From NCBI RefSeq assembly GCF_026627445.1, contig NZ_JAPNLJ010000029.1:40946-104945 (forward strand): a stretch of 64,000 nt of DNA, given 5' to 3'. This document shows, in pieces, positions 8,339 to 16,422 of the stretch. Made by a program: the position numbers and the translations under genes. Every line of letters begins with the position of its first letter. Positions within the stretch are counted from its first letter, which is position 1. The notes beneath the pieces are model-generated. The model was not told where the DNA came from, ran no database searches, and was given only the letters and a program-made list of their open reading frames with translations. The stretch is from Streptomyces sp. H27-H1 (GTDB lineage Bacteria; Actinomycetota; Actinomycetes; Streptomycetales; Streptomycetaceae).

Positions 8339-9315
8339 TCCCCGTACAGGCCGCGCCGCTGTGGGCGTACGGCATCGGCGCCACCTTCGCGGTGGCCGCC
8401 GGGCGCCAGCTCCAGTGGTGGGAGCGGTCGGTCCGGGGCGAGGGGGTCCGTACGAGGAGCCGCGCGGCCCATCCGTACCTGGCGCTCACCCTGCTCTACG
8501 CGGCCCTGCTGCCCGCCCCGACCGGGGTGTACCTGCTGTGGCAGAACCCGGCCTGGTCGACGATGCACGTGGCCCGCGACCACGACGGGGTATGGGCCGG
8601 CTTCGCCCTCTTCTACGTGGCCTCGGTGGTCGTGGGCGCACTGCTCGGCTTCCTGGCGGCGCGGCTGTTCGTCCTGGTCGGGGCCGGGTACTGGGGGTAC
8701 CTCCAGGCGGTGGCCGGGTACTTCCTGCTGTTCTTCACCCTGATCCACGGGTGGGACGGCACGGGGTACGAGCGGCTGCTGAGCGCCGATCCGCGGGCCT
8801 TCGCCGGCTGGTCCGCGGACGGCGCGGCCGACGCGGCCGGCGACCCGGTGATCAACCGCTGCCTGGCCTTCGCGACCTCGGGCACCTTCCTGGCCCTGCT
8901 GACCTTCGGGACGGCCGTCATCGGCACGATGCTGCTCGCCGAGATCGGCTGGCTGGTGGAGGGCTGGCGGCTGCCGGGCGCGGCGGCGGACCTCAAGGTG
9001 CCCAGGGTGATCGCGGTGGCGATCGCCGGGATGGGGGTCTACGCGCTGCCGTTCGCCGGGGCACTGGGCGCGAGCGTCCTCGTGCGGCTGCTGGGATGGT
9101 GGGCGGGGGCCGGACTGTTCGCCCTGCTGGCCGGGGTGGTGCTGCTGCCGGCGCGCTCGCCCGTCCGGACGCTGTACGGGCTGGTGGGCGTTCCGGACCG
9201 GCACTGGCGGGTGGAACCGGAGGCGGAGCCCGATCCGGCGCCCGGGCCCGGGCCTGGGCCGGAGCCCGGATCCGGGGGCGGAGCGGGGGTCAGAAGAACC
9301 AGCCGACCTGGGTGA
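8335..9315 (+). CDS. Multi-pass membrane protein, third gene of the DUF6230/DUF6114 operon
   Basis: A 326-residue integral membrane protein starting at GTG 8335 in a 4-bp GTGA overlap with DUF6114. I count about six helices: PYLALTLLYAALLPAPTGVY, FALFYVASVVVGALLGFLA, a third near AVAGYFLLFFTLIHGW, then segments around residues 180-205, 225-245 and 250-275. The C-terminus is a Pro/Gly-rich cytoplasmic or external tail. I recognise no catalytic motif or transporter signature. The tight coupling suggests a three-component surface complex. It overlaps the convergent small gene on the other strand by 26 bp. Confidence 0.75.
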   Translation: MIPVQAAPLWAYGIGATFAVAAGRQLQWWERSVRGEGVRTRSRAAHPYLALTLLYAALLPAPTGVYLLWQNPAWSTMHVARDHDGVWAGFALFYVASVVVGALLGFLAARLFVLVGAGYWGYLQAVAGYFLLFFTLIHGWDGTGYERLLSADPRAFAGWSADGAADAAGDPVINRCLAFATSGTFLALLTFGTAVIGTMLLAEIGWLVEGWRLPGAAADLKVPRVIAVAIAGMGVYALPFAGALGASVLVRLLGWWAGAGLFALLAGVVLLPARSPVRTLYGLVGVPDRHWRVEPEAEPDPAPGPGPGPEPGSGGGAGVRRTSRPG

Positions 9316-9448
9316 CGAACATGGCCACGACCACCACCAGGGTCCACCCGAGAACGTGCTCCAGCCAGGACGAGGAATCGTCGTCGGGTCCGCCGGTGCT
9401 TACCAGGTCGCGGGCACGGGCGGTCAGGGCTGCGCTGTGTGCGGTCAT
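9290..9448 (-). CDS. SCO1431-family small membrane protein
   Basis: A 52-residue protein with a polar N-terminus (TAHSAALTARARDLVSTGG), an acidic patch (PDDDSSS) and one C-terminal membrane helix (LEHVLGWTLVVVVAMFVTQV). This matches the short single-span proteins I know as the SCO1431 family. I chose ATG 9448; an alternative ATG at 9508 gives 72 residues and has a slightly better G-rich ribosome site. The function is unknown. It converges on the previous gene, overlapping its last 26 bp. Confidence 0.7.
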   Translation of the reverse strand: MTAHSAALTARARDLVSTGGPDDDSSSWLEHVLGWTLVVVVAMFVTQVGWFF

Positions 9449-9564
9449 GCCGTCCAATGTGACAGCGGTGGCGGCTTTCGCGGTAGAGACGATGGTCACT
9501 GGTGGCATGTCTCACGCCCCCGGCCGCGTGGCGCGGACCGGGGGCGCGAGGGGCTCGCGGCGGA

Positions 9565-9990
9565 TCAGGTGGTGCGGTCGCGGCCCGCCATGCCCGCCAT
9601 CGCCAGGGCGAGGCAGAGAGCGATACCGCCGGCGATGACGTTGCTCATCACCGTGCGGGTGGTGCTGACGTCGCCGGAGATGACGAAGGGCGCGACGATC
9701 GTCCAGGCGGCGAGACCGACCGCCGTCCAGGCCATGGCGTGCGTGCGTTCGTAAGCGGAGCCGAGTCCGCTCATGCAGAGGCAGTACGCCAGGCCCGCGA
9801 TCAGGTTGTTGATCGCCAGCGAGCTGAGCCCACTGAATCCGGCGATCCACGGCGAGGCGGCGATGTAGAGGCCCGTGATCAGGGCCAGCGCCTCCACGAC
9901 CTGGGCACTCGGGGTGCTGGTGACCCGCTCGAACCGCGAGCGCATCTCAGCGAGGTCGGGGTGGTGTTCGATTCTTGGTTGGGTGGTCAT
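9565..9990 (-). CDS. SPW repeat family membrane protein
   Basis: A 141-residue protein starting at ATG 9990. After a polar N-terminus of about 40 residues there are four membrane helices in two pairs. The first pair contains ASPWIAGF, the SPW motif that names the family; the second has the degenerate counterpart AWTIVAPFVI. Members are small bacterial inner-membrane proteins of unknown function, common in Streptomyces. The intergenic region upstream (9991-10074) is relatively AT-rich and probably holds the promoter. Confidence 0.88.
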   Translation of the reverse strand: MTTQPRIEHHPDLAEMRSRFERVTSTPSAQVVEALALITGLYIAASPWIAGFSGLSSLAINNLIAGLAYCLCMSGLGSAYERTHAMAWTAVGLAAWTIVAPFVISGDVSTTRTVMSNVIAGGIALCLALAMAGMAGRDRTT

Positions 9991-10074
9991 GGCGGGCTGC
10001 CTCCTATGAGAAGCTCTTGTTGCCCTTTTGCCCTTTATCTTCCACTTACATGCCATTTCCGGTCAACCGGAATC

Positions 10075-11475
10075 TCACAGCACACCGACCGCCCGCAGCG
10101 CGAGCACCTGAGCCTGGCTCGGCCGGATCGGACCGTAGAGGTAGCAGATGCCGCCGGTGCCGGAGACGACCTTGCCTGCCGCGTTGTGGCGCTTGGTGCG
10201 CAGCCAGTTGTTCTCGAACTGCCGACGCCGGTAGACGCGTCGTACGGCGGTGTTGTCGGCCGAGTTCGGGTCGTTGGCGATCACGTCGCCGGAGGCGGTG
10301 AAGCCGATGACGGTCATCAGGTGGCCGGCCGTGCCGTAGCCCGCGCCCGTGAGCTCCTCGGCCGTGAAGGACTGCGAGGTGATGACCGGGATTCCGGCCC
10401 GGACCAGGGTCTCCACCTCCGCGAGGGAGCCGAGCCGGGTGACGACGCCGGCCAGCTGCCGGTAGGTGGCCGCGTAGGCGGCGTTGAAGGGCCAGTTGCC
10501 GCAGCCCTTGTACGCCGCGTCGTAGGTGGAGCGGGCGGCGTGGCAGACCTGTGGGTCCGCGTAGCCCTTCTTGACCCAGGCCAGGGAGGTGGCGCTGGCC
10601 CTGCGGCCCCAGAACTCGATGATCATCTGCGAGGAGGTGGGGCTGCACCAGGCCTCGCCGCCGTTGTCGTACTCGGGGTACTGGCCGGCGTGCGTCTCCT
10701 GCGAGTACCTCGGCACCTTCAGCTCGTGGGCCGCGCCGGACCCGGTGGAGGCGGGGACCGTGAACCGGTCCGGAATGTCCGAGGCCATGGCGCCCGCCAG
10801 CCACACCGTGGGGCCGCGGACCGCCCCGGGCTTGCGGTACAGGGTCAGCCGCAGCCGCCAGTCCTTGATCCGCAGCCCGCTCGCGGGGGTGTCCACGGCC
10901 AGGGTGTCCGTCCAGACGGTGGACTTGCCGTCGGTCTGCCCGTCCACGGAGGTGCGCCGGATGTCGCCGTCGCCGGCGGCCCAGCGGCCCATCACGTACC
11001 AGGGAGTAGCGGCGCCGTCGGTGTAGGTGCCGCGCAGTTCGGCCTGGATCCAGGTGCCGGCCGGGGTGCGGGCGTTCCAGGACGCGATGGCCTCGGTGGC
11101 GGGCACGGTGGAGGTGTGGACCGGGGAGGTCCAAGTGGCGTACTCCCAGGTGCTCTTCTTCCCGGTGTGCGGGTCGGCGTACTCGCTGCGGCCCGCCGCG
11201 GTCTTGATCTCCAGGCCGGGGCGGGCACCGCCGACGGCGGTGGTGCCCTGATGGAGGCCGGCGCTCCAGTGGGCGTAGGAGTACCAGAAGCGGTTGTCCA
11301 CCGTCTTGCGGGTGGCGGCGGTTTCGGCCGCCTCGGCCGCGGGGGTGGTCCCCGGGCCACTGGTGGGCGGCTTCGCCGCGGCGGCCGAGGCGCGGCCGGC
11401 CGGGACGGCGGCCGCGGTGGCCGCGGCGAGGACTACGGCCAGCAGGGCGCGGCGTGGTGTCGGTGCTGCGGTCAT
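10075..11475 (-). CDS. Secreted C39-like peptidase
   Basis: A 466-residue exported protein. The N-terminal signal peptide (RRALLAVVLAAATAAAVPAGRASA) is followed by a Pro/Ala linker. A beta-rich domain occupies about residues 60-250, and a peptidase_C39-like papain-fold domain makes up the C-terminal half. The likely nucleophile is in GGEAWCSPTSSQMIIEFWG, with the His in AGHLMTVIGF and the Asp/Asn in NDPNS, the expected Cys-His-Asp order. The enzyme probably cleaves peptides outside the cell. It is not near an ABC exporter, unlike bacteriocin-processing C39 domains. It is transcribed alone on the minus strand. Confidence 0.88.
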   Translation of the reverse strand: MTAAPTPRRALLAVVLAAATAAAVPAGRASAAAAKPPTSGPGTTPAAEAAETAATRKTVDNRFWYSYAHWSAGLHQGTTAVGGARPGLEIKTAAGRSEYADPHTGKKSTWEYATWTSPVHTSTVPATEAIASWNARTPAGTWIQAELRGTYTDGAATPWYVMGRWAAGDGDIRRTSVDGQTDGKSTVWTDTLAVDTPASGLRIKDWRLRLTLYRKPGAVRGPTVWLAGAMASDIPDRFTVPASTGSGAAHELKVPRYSQETHAGQYPEYDNGGEAWCSPTSSQMIIEFWGRRASATSLAWVKKGYADPQVCHAARSTYDAAYKGCGNWPFNAAYAATYRQLAGVVTRLGSLAEVETLVRAGIPVITSQSFTAEELTGAGYGTAGHLMTVIGFTASGDVIANDPNSADNTAVRRVYRRRQFENNWLRTKRHNAAGKVVSGTGGICYLYGPIRPSQAQVLALRAVGVL

Positions 11476-11881
11476 CGGCGTGGCCCCCAGGGGTCGGTGC
11501 GGTGGGTCGGCGGCTTCAGCCTTCCAGTTCCCGCATGCGGGGAGGTGAAGCCGGGGGGCCGTGTCGGGGTGACGCTCCCTCTCCTCTCGGGGCGGCTCCC
11601 TCTCCCCGCGCGCCGCCGCTCGGGGGGCGGGACGGGTTGTTCGCCGGGCGGGCTGGGCGAGCCGCCGGCTGGGGCGCAGCCGGCGGCCGGGGGCTCTCGG
11701 GTGGGAGCGATCCCTGCGGGGCCGCCCCCTACCCGCCCTTCGCCCGTTCCCCGGAGCTTCGCCCCGGACCCGTTTCCCGCGTGCGCCGCTCCCGGGGCTC
11801 CGCCCCGGACCCCGCGCCCCAAACGCCGGCGGGGCTGAAAGGCCGCCCAGGCGTCCGGGGCGGAGGCCATACGCTGGGGCG
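11476..11881. other. Intergenic region between divergent peptidase and uridine kinase genes
   Basis: This 406-bp GC-rich spacer carries several copies of GGGGCTCCGCCCC-like hairpins, ending in one copy of the dispersed element listed at 11794-11838. No credible gene is present. Promoters for both flanking genes must lie here, but I cannot pick out clear hexamers in the GC-rich background. Confidence 0.5.
11794..11838 (+). repeat. Dispersed intergenic repeat, copy A
   Basis: The element runs GGGGCTCCGCCCCGGACC, then CCGCGCCCC, then AAACGCCGGCGGGGCTGA. Near copies occur at 14923-14968, 14978-15008 and, inverted, at 60722-60750. The first part forms a GGGGC-TCC-GCCCC hairpin. Elements of this kind are common after or between Streptomyces genes. 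Confidence 0.7.
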
Positions 11882-12526
11882 GTGGAGACTCAGCCGGCAT
11901 TTCAGGCCCTCAGCGGACTCGCGCGCGAGATCGGCGCCCTGCCGCCTTCCCTCGGGCCGGTTCGGGTGATCGGTATCGATGGGCATGCCGGGTCCGGGAA
12001 GACCACCTTCGCGGGGGCACTTTCCGAGGCTCTGGGCGGGGCTCCCGTGTTGCGGCTGGATGATGTGGCCAGCCACGCGGAGCTGTTCGACTGGGTGGGG
12101 CGGTTGCGCGCGCAGGTGCTGGAGCCGCTCGCCGCGGGGCGGCCCGCGCACTGGGCTCCGTACGACTGGGTCGAGCGGCGGTTCGGTCCGGAGCGGGTGC
12201 TCGAGCCGGGTCCGGTGCTGCTCGTCGAGGGGGTGGGCGCCGGACGGCGCGCGCTGCGACCGCACCTGGCGCGGCTGCTGTGGATGGAGACACCGCGTGC
12301 GAAGTCCTGGGGGCGCGGGCGGAGCAGGGACGGGCGTGAACTGTCCGACTTCTGGGACGGATGGGAGCGCGCGGAGCTCGCGCACTTCGCGGATGATCCT
12401 TCGCGCCCCTTCGCGGACACCCTGGTACGGCAGAGCAGTACGGGATACGAGTGGACTTCCGGGGCTGCTGCGACGGCCGGATCCGCCACTTCGGTCACCG
12501 AAGGTGACGGGCCCCCCAAGGCCTGA
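11882..12526 (+). CDS. Uridine kinase-like P-loop protein
   Basis: A 214-residue protein starting at GTG 11882. The P-loop is GIDGHAGSGKTTFAG (about residues 29-43). It is followed by LRLDDVASHAELFDW, the usual substrate-binding Asp segment, and LLVEGVGAGRRALRPHL, the Walker B-like region. This is the uridine kinase/phosphoribulokinase fold, so phosphorylation of a nucleoside or related small molecule is expected. The fit is to the shorter actinobacterial uridine kinase-like proteins rather than to classical Udk, so the substrate is not certain. The C-terminal 30 residues are Ala/Thr rich and probably disordered. Confidence 0.8.
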   Translation: METQPAFQALSGLAREIGALPPSLGPVRVIGIDGHAGSGKTTFAGALSEALGGAPVLRLDDVASHAELFDWVGRLRAQVLEPLAAGRPAHWAPYDWVERRFGPERVLEPGPVLLVEGVGAGRRALRPHLARLLWMETPRAKSWGRGRSRDGRELSDFWDGWERAELAHFADDPSRPFADTLVRQSSTGYEWTSGAAATAGSATSVTEGDGPPKA

Positions 12527-12568
12527 CGGGCCCCGGAAACACCCTCCGCGCAGGCGCCGTCCGGCTTC

Positions 12569-12597
12569 TTGACCCGGGGGCGGGGGCGGCCTTACGT
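12569..12597 (+). promoter_or_regulatory. Candidate sigma-70-type promoter
   Basis: TTGACC (12569-12574) and TTACGT (12592-12597) are separated by 17 bp. The expected start of transcription is near 12604, only about 28 bp before the hairpin at 12632-12671. Confidence 0.4.
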
Positions 12598-12603
12598 TCT
12601 GAA

Positions 12604-12675
12604 GAGGCGGCTCTCACCGGCCGCCACGGTGACGAAGCCCCCGATTGTTCCCCCGTGATCGGGGGCTTCGTGCTG
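12604..12675 (+). ncRNA. Candidate small RNA or leader transcript
   Basis: A promoter-like pair upstream and a perfect terminator-like hairpin at 12632-12671 would together give a transcript of about 70 nt, lying 250 bp before the AAA ATPase gene. It contains GTG-ACG-AAG to TGA (12629-12658), a possible 9-codon frame without a ribosome site. Whether this is a free small RNA or an attenuated leader for the AAA gene cannot be decided from sequence. Confidence 0.35.
12632..12671 (+). terminator. Perfect 14-bp hairpin
   Basis: ACGAAGCCCCCGAT (12632-12645) pairs exactly with ATCGGGGGCTTCGT (12658-12671) around a 12-nt loop. No U-run follows, which is usual for Streptomyces terminators. It ends the uridine kinase transcript, the short candidate RNA, or both. 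Confidence 0.65.
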
Positions 12676-12926
12676 CCCGCGATCACGACGGAACACCCGC
12701 CCGGCACTCCCCCGTTGTGGCGCCGCACGGGGCACATCCCGGCCCATTTCTCACCCTGCGTCACCACAGAGCACCCTGGTGCGCACCCGGCCCGTCTTCA
12801 CCGCACCCTACGTAAGGTGCGTAACCGAAGGTACGATGCACCCCTGATTTCATCGGCACAGGGTCAACTCGCGTGCGCGTCGCGAGGGTTGCTGTGTACC
12901 ACGGGGGCAGGCTTGTGGGGGATGTG

Positions 12927-14879
12927 ATGGATTTCGCCGCGCACGGCAGCAGCGCGCACGCCCCGGCCGAACTCGCCTGGCTGCGGGGTGTGGACGCCTG
13001 CACCATGGGCGCCTACCCGCAGGCCGAGGAGGAGTTCCGGGCGGCCGTACGACTCGATCCCGCGATGGCCGATGCCTGGCTGGGGCTGCACGCGCTCCGA
13101 GTCGACACCACCAACGCGTTATTGCGCATGTACGCCCACCGGGACCGCTTCGGGGAACAACGGGCCCGCCACCGGCGGACGCTCAACTCCTGGTACTGGC
13201 TGGGCTGGTGGGTGCAGCCGGTACTGGAAACCCGGCGGGACCTGCTGCTGGCGCACGCCTCGCACTGGCTGGACGGCCGCCACGTCCCCGAGCTGGACCA
13301 GGCCCTCGCGGCCCTGCCACCGGTGGACACCGACCCCCAGGTCCGGTTCCTGCACGCCTGCCGGGCGTACCTGGTCAAGGACTGGGAGCAGTTGGTCCAC
13401 TCCACCGAAACTCTGGTCGACGATCCGCTCCTGGGCATCGAGGCGGGCCTGTTCGGCGGCATGGCCCGGGTCCGGCTGGAGATGTACGGGCAGGCCGAGC
13501 CGCTGCTGGCGGCCTCGCTGATGCGCTGTCGCAGCGAGCAGCCGCAGCGCAAGGAGCTGCGGTACTGGCTGGCGCGGGCACACGAGGGGACCGGCCGCAG
13601 TGCGGCGGCGCTGCCGCTCTACCGGGCGGTGCACCGGGTGGACCCGGCGTTCATGGACACGGCGGCCCGGCTGACGGCGATCGAGGACAGCGAGGACGCC
13701 GACGGCCTGGCCGGGTACGCGAGCGGCGCCGGCTACGAGGCCTTCGGCGGCCACGGACCGGCCCCCTCGGGCGGGGACTTCGCGGCCGTGGCGCTGGGCG
13801 GCGGCGGTCCGGTCCAGGAGATCGCCGCGGACGGGCAGCCCGATCCGGATCCGCTGGCGGCGGCCGACCCGCCCGAGCCGCGGCACGGACCGGGGGCTTC
13901 GGGGCCCGGCTCGGGGCTGCCGGCCGGCGTGCGGCACAAGGCCTCGCTGCCTTCGCAGCCGGGACCGGTGGGACTGCCGGCCGCGCCGGCGGATCCGGCG
14001 GCGCTGGCCGAGGCGCTCGCGGAGCTGGAGCGGATGGTGGGCCTGGAGCCGGTCAAACGGCAGGTCAAGGCCCTCTCCGCGCAACTGCACATGGCCAGGC
14101 TACGGACCGGCCAAGGCCTGCCGGTGCAGCCGCCGAAACGCCACTTCGTCTTCTCCGGGCCGTCGGGCACGGGCAAGACCACCGTCGCACGGATCCTGGG
14201 GCGGGTCTTCTACGCGCTGGGTTTGCTCGGCGGTGACCACCTCGTGGAGGCCGGGCGCGCGGACCTGGTCGGCGAGTTCCTCGGGCAGACCGCCGTCAAG
14301 GCGAACGAGCTGATCGACTCGGCGATCGGCGGGGTGCTGTTCGTGGACGAGGCGTACAGCCTGTCCAACTCCGGCTACAGCAAGGGCGACGCGTACGGCG
14401 ACGAGGCCCTGCAGGTGCTGCTGAAGCGGGCAGAGGACAACCGCGACCACCTGGTGGTGATCCTGGCGGGCTATCCGGCGGGGATGGACCGGCTGCTCGC
14501 CACGAATCCGGGCCTGTCCTCGCGGTTCACCACACGGGTGGACTTCCCCAGCTACCGGCCGCTGGAACTCACCTCCATCGGCGGGGTCCTGGCGGACGCG
14601 AACGGGGACCGGTGGGACGAGGAGGCGCTGGAGGAGCTGCGGAGCATCAGCGGGCACGTGGTGGAGCAGGGGTGGATCGACGAGCTGGGCAACGGGCGGT
14701 TCCTGCGCACGCTGTACGAGAAGAGCTGCGCGTACCGGGATCTTCGGCTGGCCGGCTTCGCCGGGGATCCGTCCCGGGACGATCTCTCCACCCTGCGGCT
14801 GGCCGATCTGATGCAGGCCTACGGGGAGGTGCTGTCGGGGCGGGGGCCCCAGGAACGGCCGGAGCCGCCGCCCCTGTAG
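12927..14879 (+). CDS. CbxX/CfqX (EccA)-type AAA ATPase with N-terminal TPR-like domain; contains a TTA codon
   Basis: A 650-residue protein starting at ATG 12927 behind GGGGG; a GTG at 12873 is possible but lacks a site. Residues 10-260 are helical TPR-like repeats (YPQAEEEFRAAVRLDPAMADAWLG). A Pro/Ala/Gly linker follows to about 370, then an AAA+ domain with Walker A FSGPSGTGKTTVA (about 408-420) and Walker B GGVLFVDEAYS (468-478). The sensor and arginine-finger region is near SRFTTRVDFPSYRP. The layout is that of EccA ATPases of type VII secretion, but no other ESX gene is nearby. Leu65 is encoded by TTA (13119-13121), so translation should need the bldA tRNA and be tied to development or late growth. 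Targets are unknown. Confidence 0.88.
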   Translation: MDFAAHGSSAHAPAELAWLRGVDACTMGAYPQAEEEFRAAVRLDPAMADAWLGLHALRVDTTNALLRMYAHRDRFGEQRARHRRTLNSWYWLGWWVQPVLETRRDLLLAHASHWLDGRHVPELDQALAALPPVDTDPQVRFLHACRAYLVKDWEQLVHSTETLVDDPLLGIEAGLFGGMARVRLEMYGQAEPLLAASLMRCRSEQPQRKELRYWLARAHEGTGRSAAALPLYRAVHRVDPAFMDTAARLTAIEDSEDADGLAGYASGAGYEAFGGHGPAPSGGDFAAVALGGGGPVQEIAADGQPDPDPLAAADPPEPRHGPGASGPGSGLPAGVRHKASLPSQPGPVGLPAAPADPAALAEALAELERMVGLEPVKRQVKALSAQLHMARLRTGQGLPVQPPKRHFVFSGPSGTGKTTVARILGRVFYALGLLGGDHLVEAGRADLVGEFLGQTAVKANELIDSAIGGVLFVDEAYSLSNSGYSKGDAYGDEALQVLLKRAEDNRDHLVVILAGYPAGMDRLLATNPGLSSRFTTRVDFPSYRPLELTSIGGVLADANGDRWDEEALEELRSISGHVVEQGWIDELGNGRFLRTLYEKSCAYRDLRLAGFAGDPSRDDLSTLRLADLMQAYGEVLSGRGPQERPEPPPL

Positions 14880-14922
14880 TCCGCTGCGCGGGGCGAAGTC
14901 CCCTCCCCGCCCTTCCACCGTT

Positions 14923-14968
14923 CCCAGGGCCCGGCCCTGACCCGGTCCTCAAACGCCGGACGGGCTGA
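14923..14968 (+). repeat. Dispersed intergenic repeat, copy B
   Basis: CCAGGGCCCGGCCCTG hairpin followed by CTCAAACGCCGGACGGGCTGA, related to copy A. It lies just after the AAA ATPase gene and probably acts as part of its terminator. Confidence 0.6.
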
Positions 14969-14977
14969 ACAGACCCT

Positions 14978-15008
14978 GGGGCTCCGCCCCGGACCCCGCG
15001 CCTCGAAC
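14978..15008 (+). repeat. Dispersed intergenic repeat, copy C
   Basis: GGGGCTCCGCCCCGGACC then CCGCGCCTCGAAC, almost identical to the first part of copy A. It lies in tandem behind copy B, between the convergent AAA ATPase and ALF-repeat genes. Confidence 0.6.
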
Positions 15009-15080
15009 TCCCCCAGCTACCTCTGGGAGGGACCCCCGGGGCGAGGCTGTCCATAGAGCCTCGCCGGCTGTGGCGACGGG

Positions 15081-16277
15081 TCAGCGCGTGGAGCCGGCGC
15101 GGCGCATGCGGGCGGCGAGCAGGAGGCCCGCGCCGGCGAGGAGTGCGGTGCCCGCACCGCCCGCGATCAGGGCGGCGTTGCCCGCGCCGGTGGCGGCGAG
15201 GGGTGAACCGCTGCCGCCCTGGGGGGTGACGGTGGTGTTACCGGTGCCGGGGCCGGAGTCCGTGCCCGAACCGGAGCCCGAACCCGAGGCCGGGTCCTTC
15301 TGGTCCTGCTCGTCCTTGCCCTGCTCGCCCTTGCCCTGCTCGCCCTTGCCCTGCTCGCCCTTGCCCTGCTCCTGCTGGGCCTTCTTGTCCTTGGCGCGAG
15401 CCTCGTGCTGTCCCGTCTTCAGGAACTCCGCGCGGTCGGCGGCCGTGCCGGCCAGGGCGGCGCGGCCGGCCTTGACCAGTTCCGGGCCCCCGCCGTCGAT
15501 GATCTTCGCGATCGCGACCCGGTTGTCCTGATCGCGCAGCTCGTACTGCGTCACCTCGAGGAAGCGACGCAGCTCGGCCGGGGTCGGGGAACCGCCCAGG
15601 AGCTTGCTGATCGCCTCGCTCAGGATGGGGCCGTCCCAGTCTTCGTCGATGCGGGCGAGTTCGGCCCGGTCGTCGGCGGCCTGGGCAAGGTACCGGCCCG
15701 TCTCCAGGAAGACGACGCGTTCGGCGGGAGTGCCGTTGAGCGCCTTCTTGCCCGCTTCCACCAATTCGGGGCCCCCGCCGGCGATGACCTGCGCGATCGC
15801 CACCCGGTTGTCCTGGTCGCGCAGCTCGTGCTGGGTGACCTCGTAGAAGTGGCGCAGCTTCTCCAGGTTCCTGCTGTCGTTCCGGAAGAGCTCGTTGATG
15901 CCTTCCTTCAGGCCGGGGCCGGCGTCGTTCGCGAGCCGGAGGATCAGCACCCGGTAGTCGTCGATGCGGATCTCGTGCTGGTCGGTCTCGATGAACCTGC
16001 GCATCGCCGCAGGGCCGTCGGCGATGGCCTTGCGGCCGGCTTCCTTCATGGTCTCGCTGGCCATCGGGTCGGCAATGATCGCGAGGATCGTCTTGCGGTC
16101 CTGCTCCGCCTGCCCCTCGTCGGCCTGGCCGGTCGCCGCCTGGTCGCGTGCGGTCGGAGCCGTCGGCTGGGCGGCCTTGCCTTCCTCCTGACCGGCGGCG
16201 AAGGCCGGCGACGCGAGGAGGACGGCCGGAGCCAGGGCAGCGGTGGTGACCGCAGCGGCGATACGGGAAAACTTCAC
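15081..16277 (-). CDS. ALF-repeat surface protein with LAXTG sorting signal
   Basis: A 398-residue secreted protein starting at GTG 16277 with GAGGGG upstream. The signal peptide (VTTAALAPAVLLASPAFA) is followed by about five helical repeats of roughly 43-48 residues. They carry the ALF-type signature FLETGRYLAQAADD, HELRDQDNRVAIA and GGGPELVEAGKKAL. Next come a Gln/Gly/Glu/Lys tandem stretch encoded by 15-bp DNA repeats, a Ser/Gly-rich wall-spanning region, and a C-terminal sorting signal: LAATGAGN, then a hydrophobic helix, then RMRRAGSTR. LAXTG is the motif used by class E sortases in Streptomyces, so it should be covalently anchored to the cell wall. The function of the repeats is unknown. 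Confidence 0.88.
   Translation of the reverse strand: MKFSRIAAAVTTAALAPAVLLASPAFAAGQEEGKAAQPTAPTARDQAATGQADEGQAEQDRKTILAIIADPMASETMKEAGRKAIADGPAAMRRFIETDQHEIRIDDYRVLILRLANDAGPGLKEGINELFRNDSRNLEKLRHFYEVTQHELRDQDNRVAIAQVIAGGGPELVEAGKKALNGTPAERVVFLETGRYLAQAADDRAELARIDEDWDGPILSEAISKLLGGSPTPAELRRFLEVTQYELRDQDNRVAIAKIIDGGGPELVKAGRAALAGTAADRAEFLKTGQHEARAKDKKAQQEQGKGEQGKGEQGKGEQGKDEQDQKDPASGSGSGSGTDSGPGTGNTTVTPQGGSGSPLAATGAGNAALIAGGAGTALLAGAGLLLAARMRRAGSTR
15316..15371. repeat. 15-bp tandem repeat inside the ALF-repeat gene
   Basis: TTGCCCTGCTCGCCC is repeated in tandem at 15316, 15331 and 15346, with a partial fourth copy at 15361. It encodes the GEQGK repeats of the wall-spanning region, so copy number may vary between strains. 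Confidence 0.85.
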
Positions 16278-16422
16278 AGCGAAACCCCTCTTGAACGCGT
16301 TCTTTACTGCATCAGACGCACCGGACGCACCAATGGTTGTACGGCACATCAAGAACGGGATCAGAAGCAGGTCGGGCCGGCCGCGCTCAGTGCGCGGCCG
16401 GCCCGATCCGAAGGGACATGCC

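Noticed and set aside
12629..12658. Nine-codon frame VTKPPIVPP inside the hairpin region as an attenuation peptide
   Set aside because: No ribosome site at the right distance and no run of diagnostic codons.
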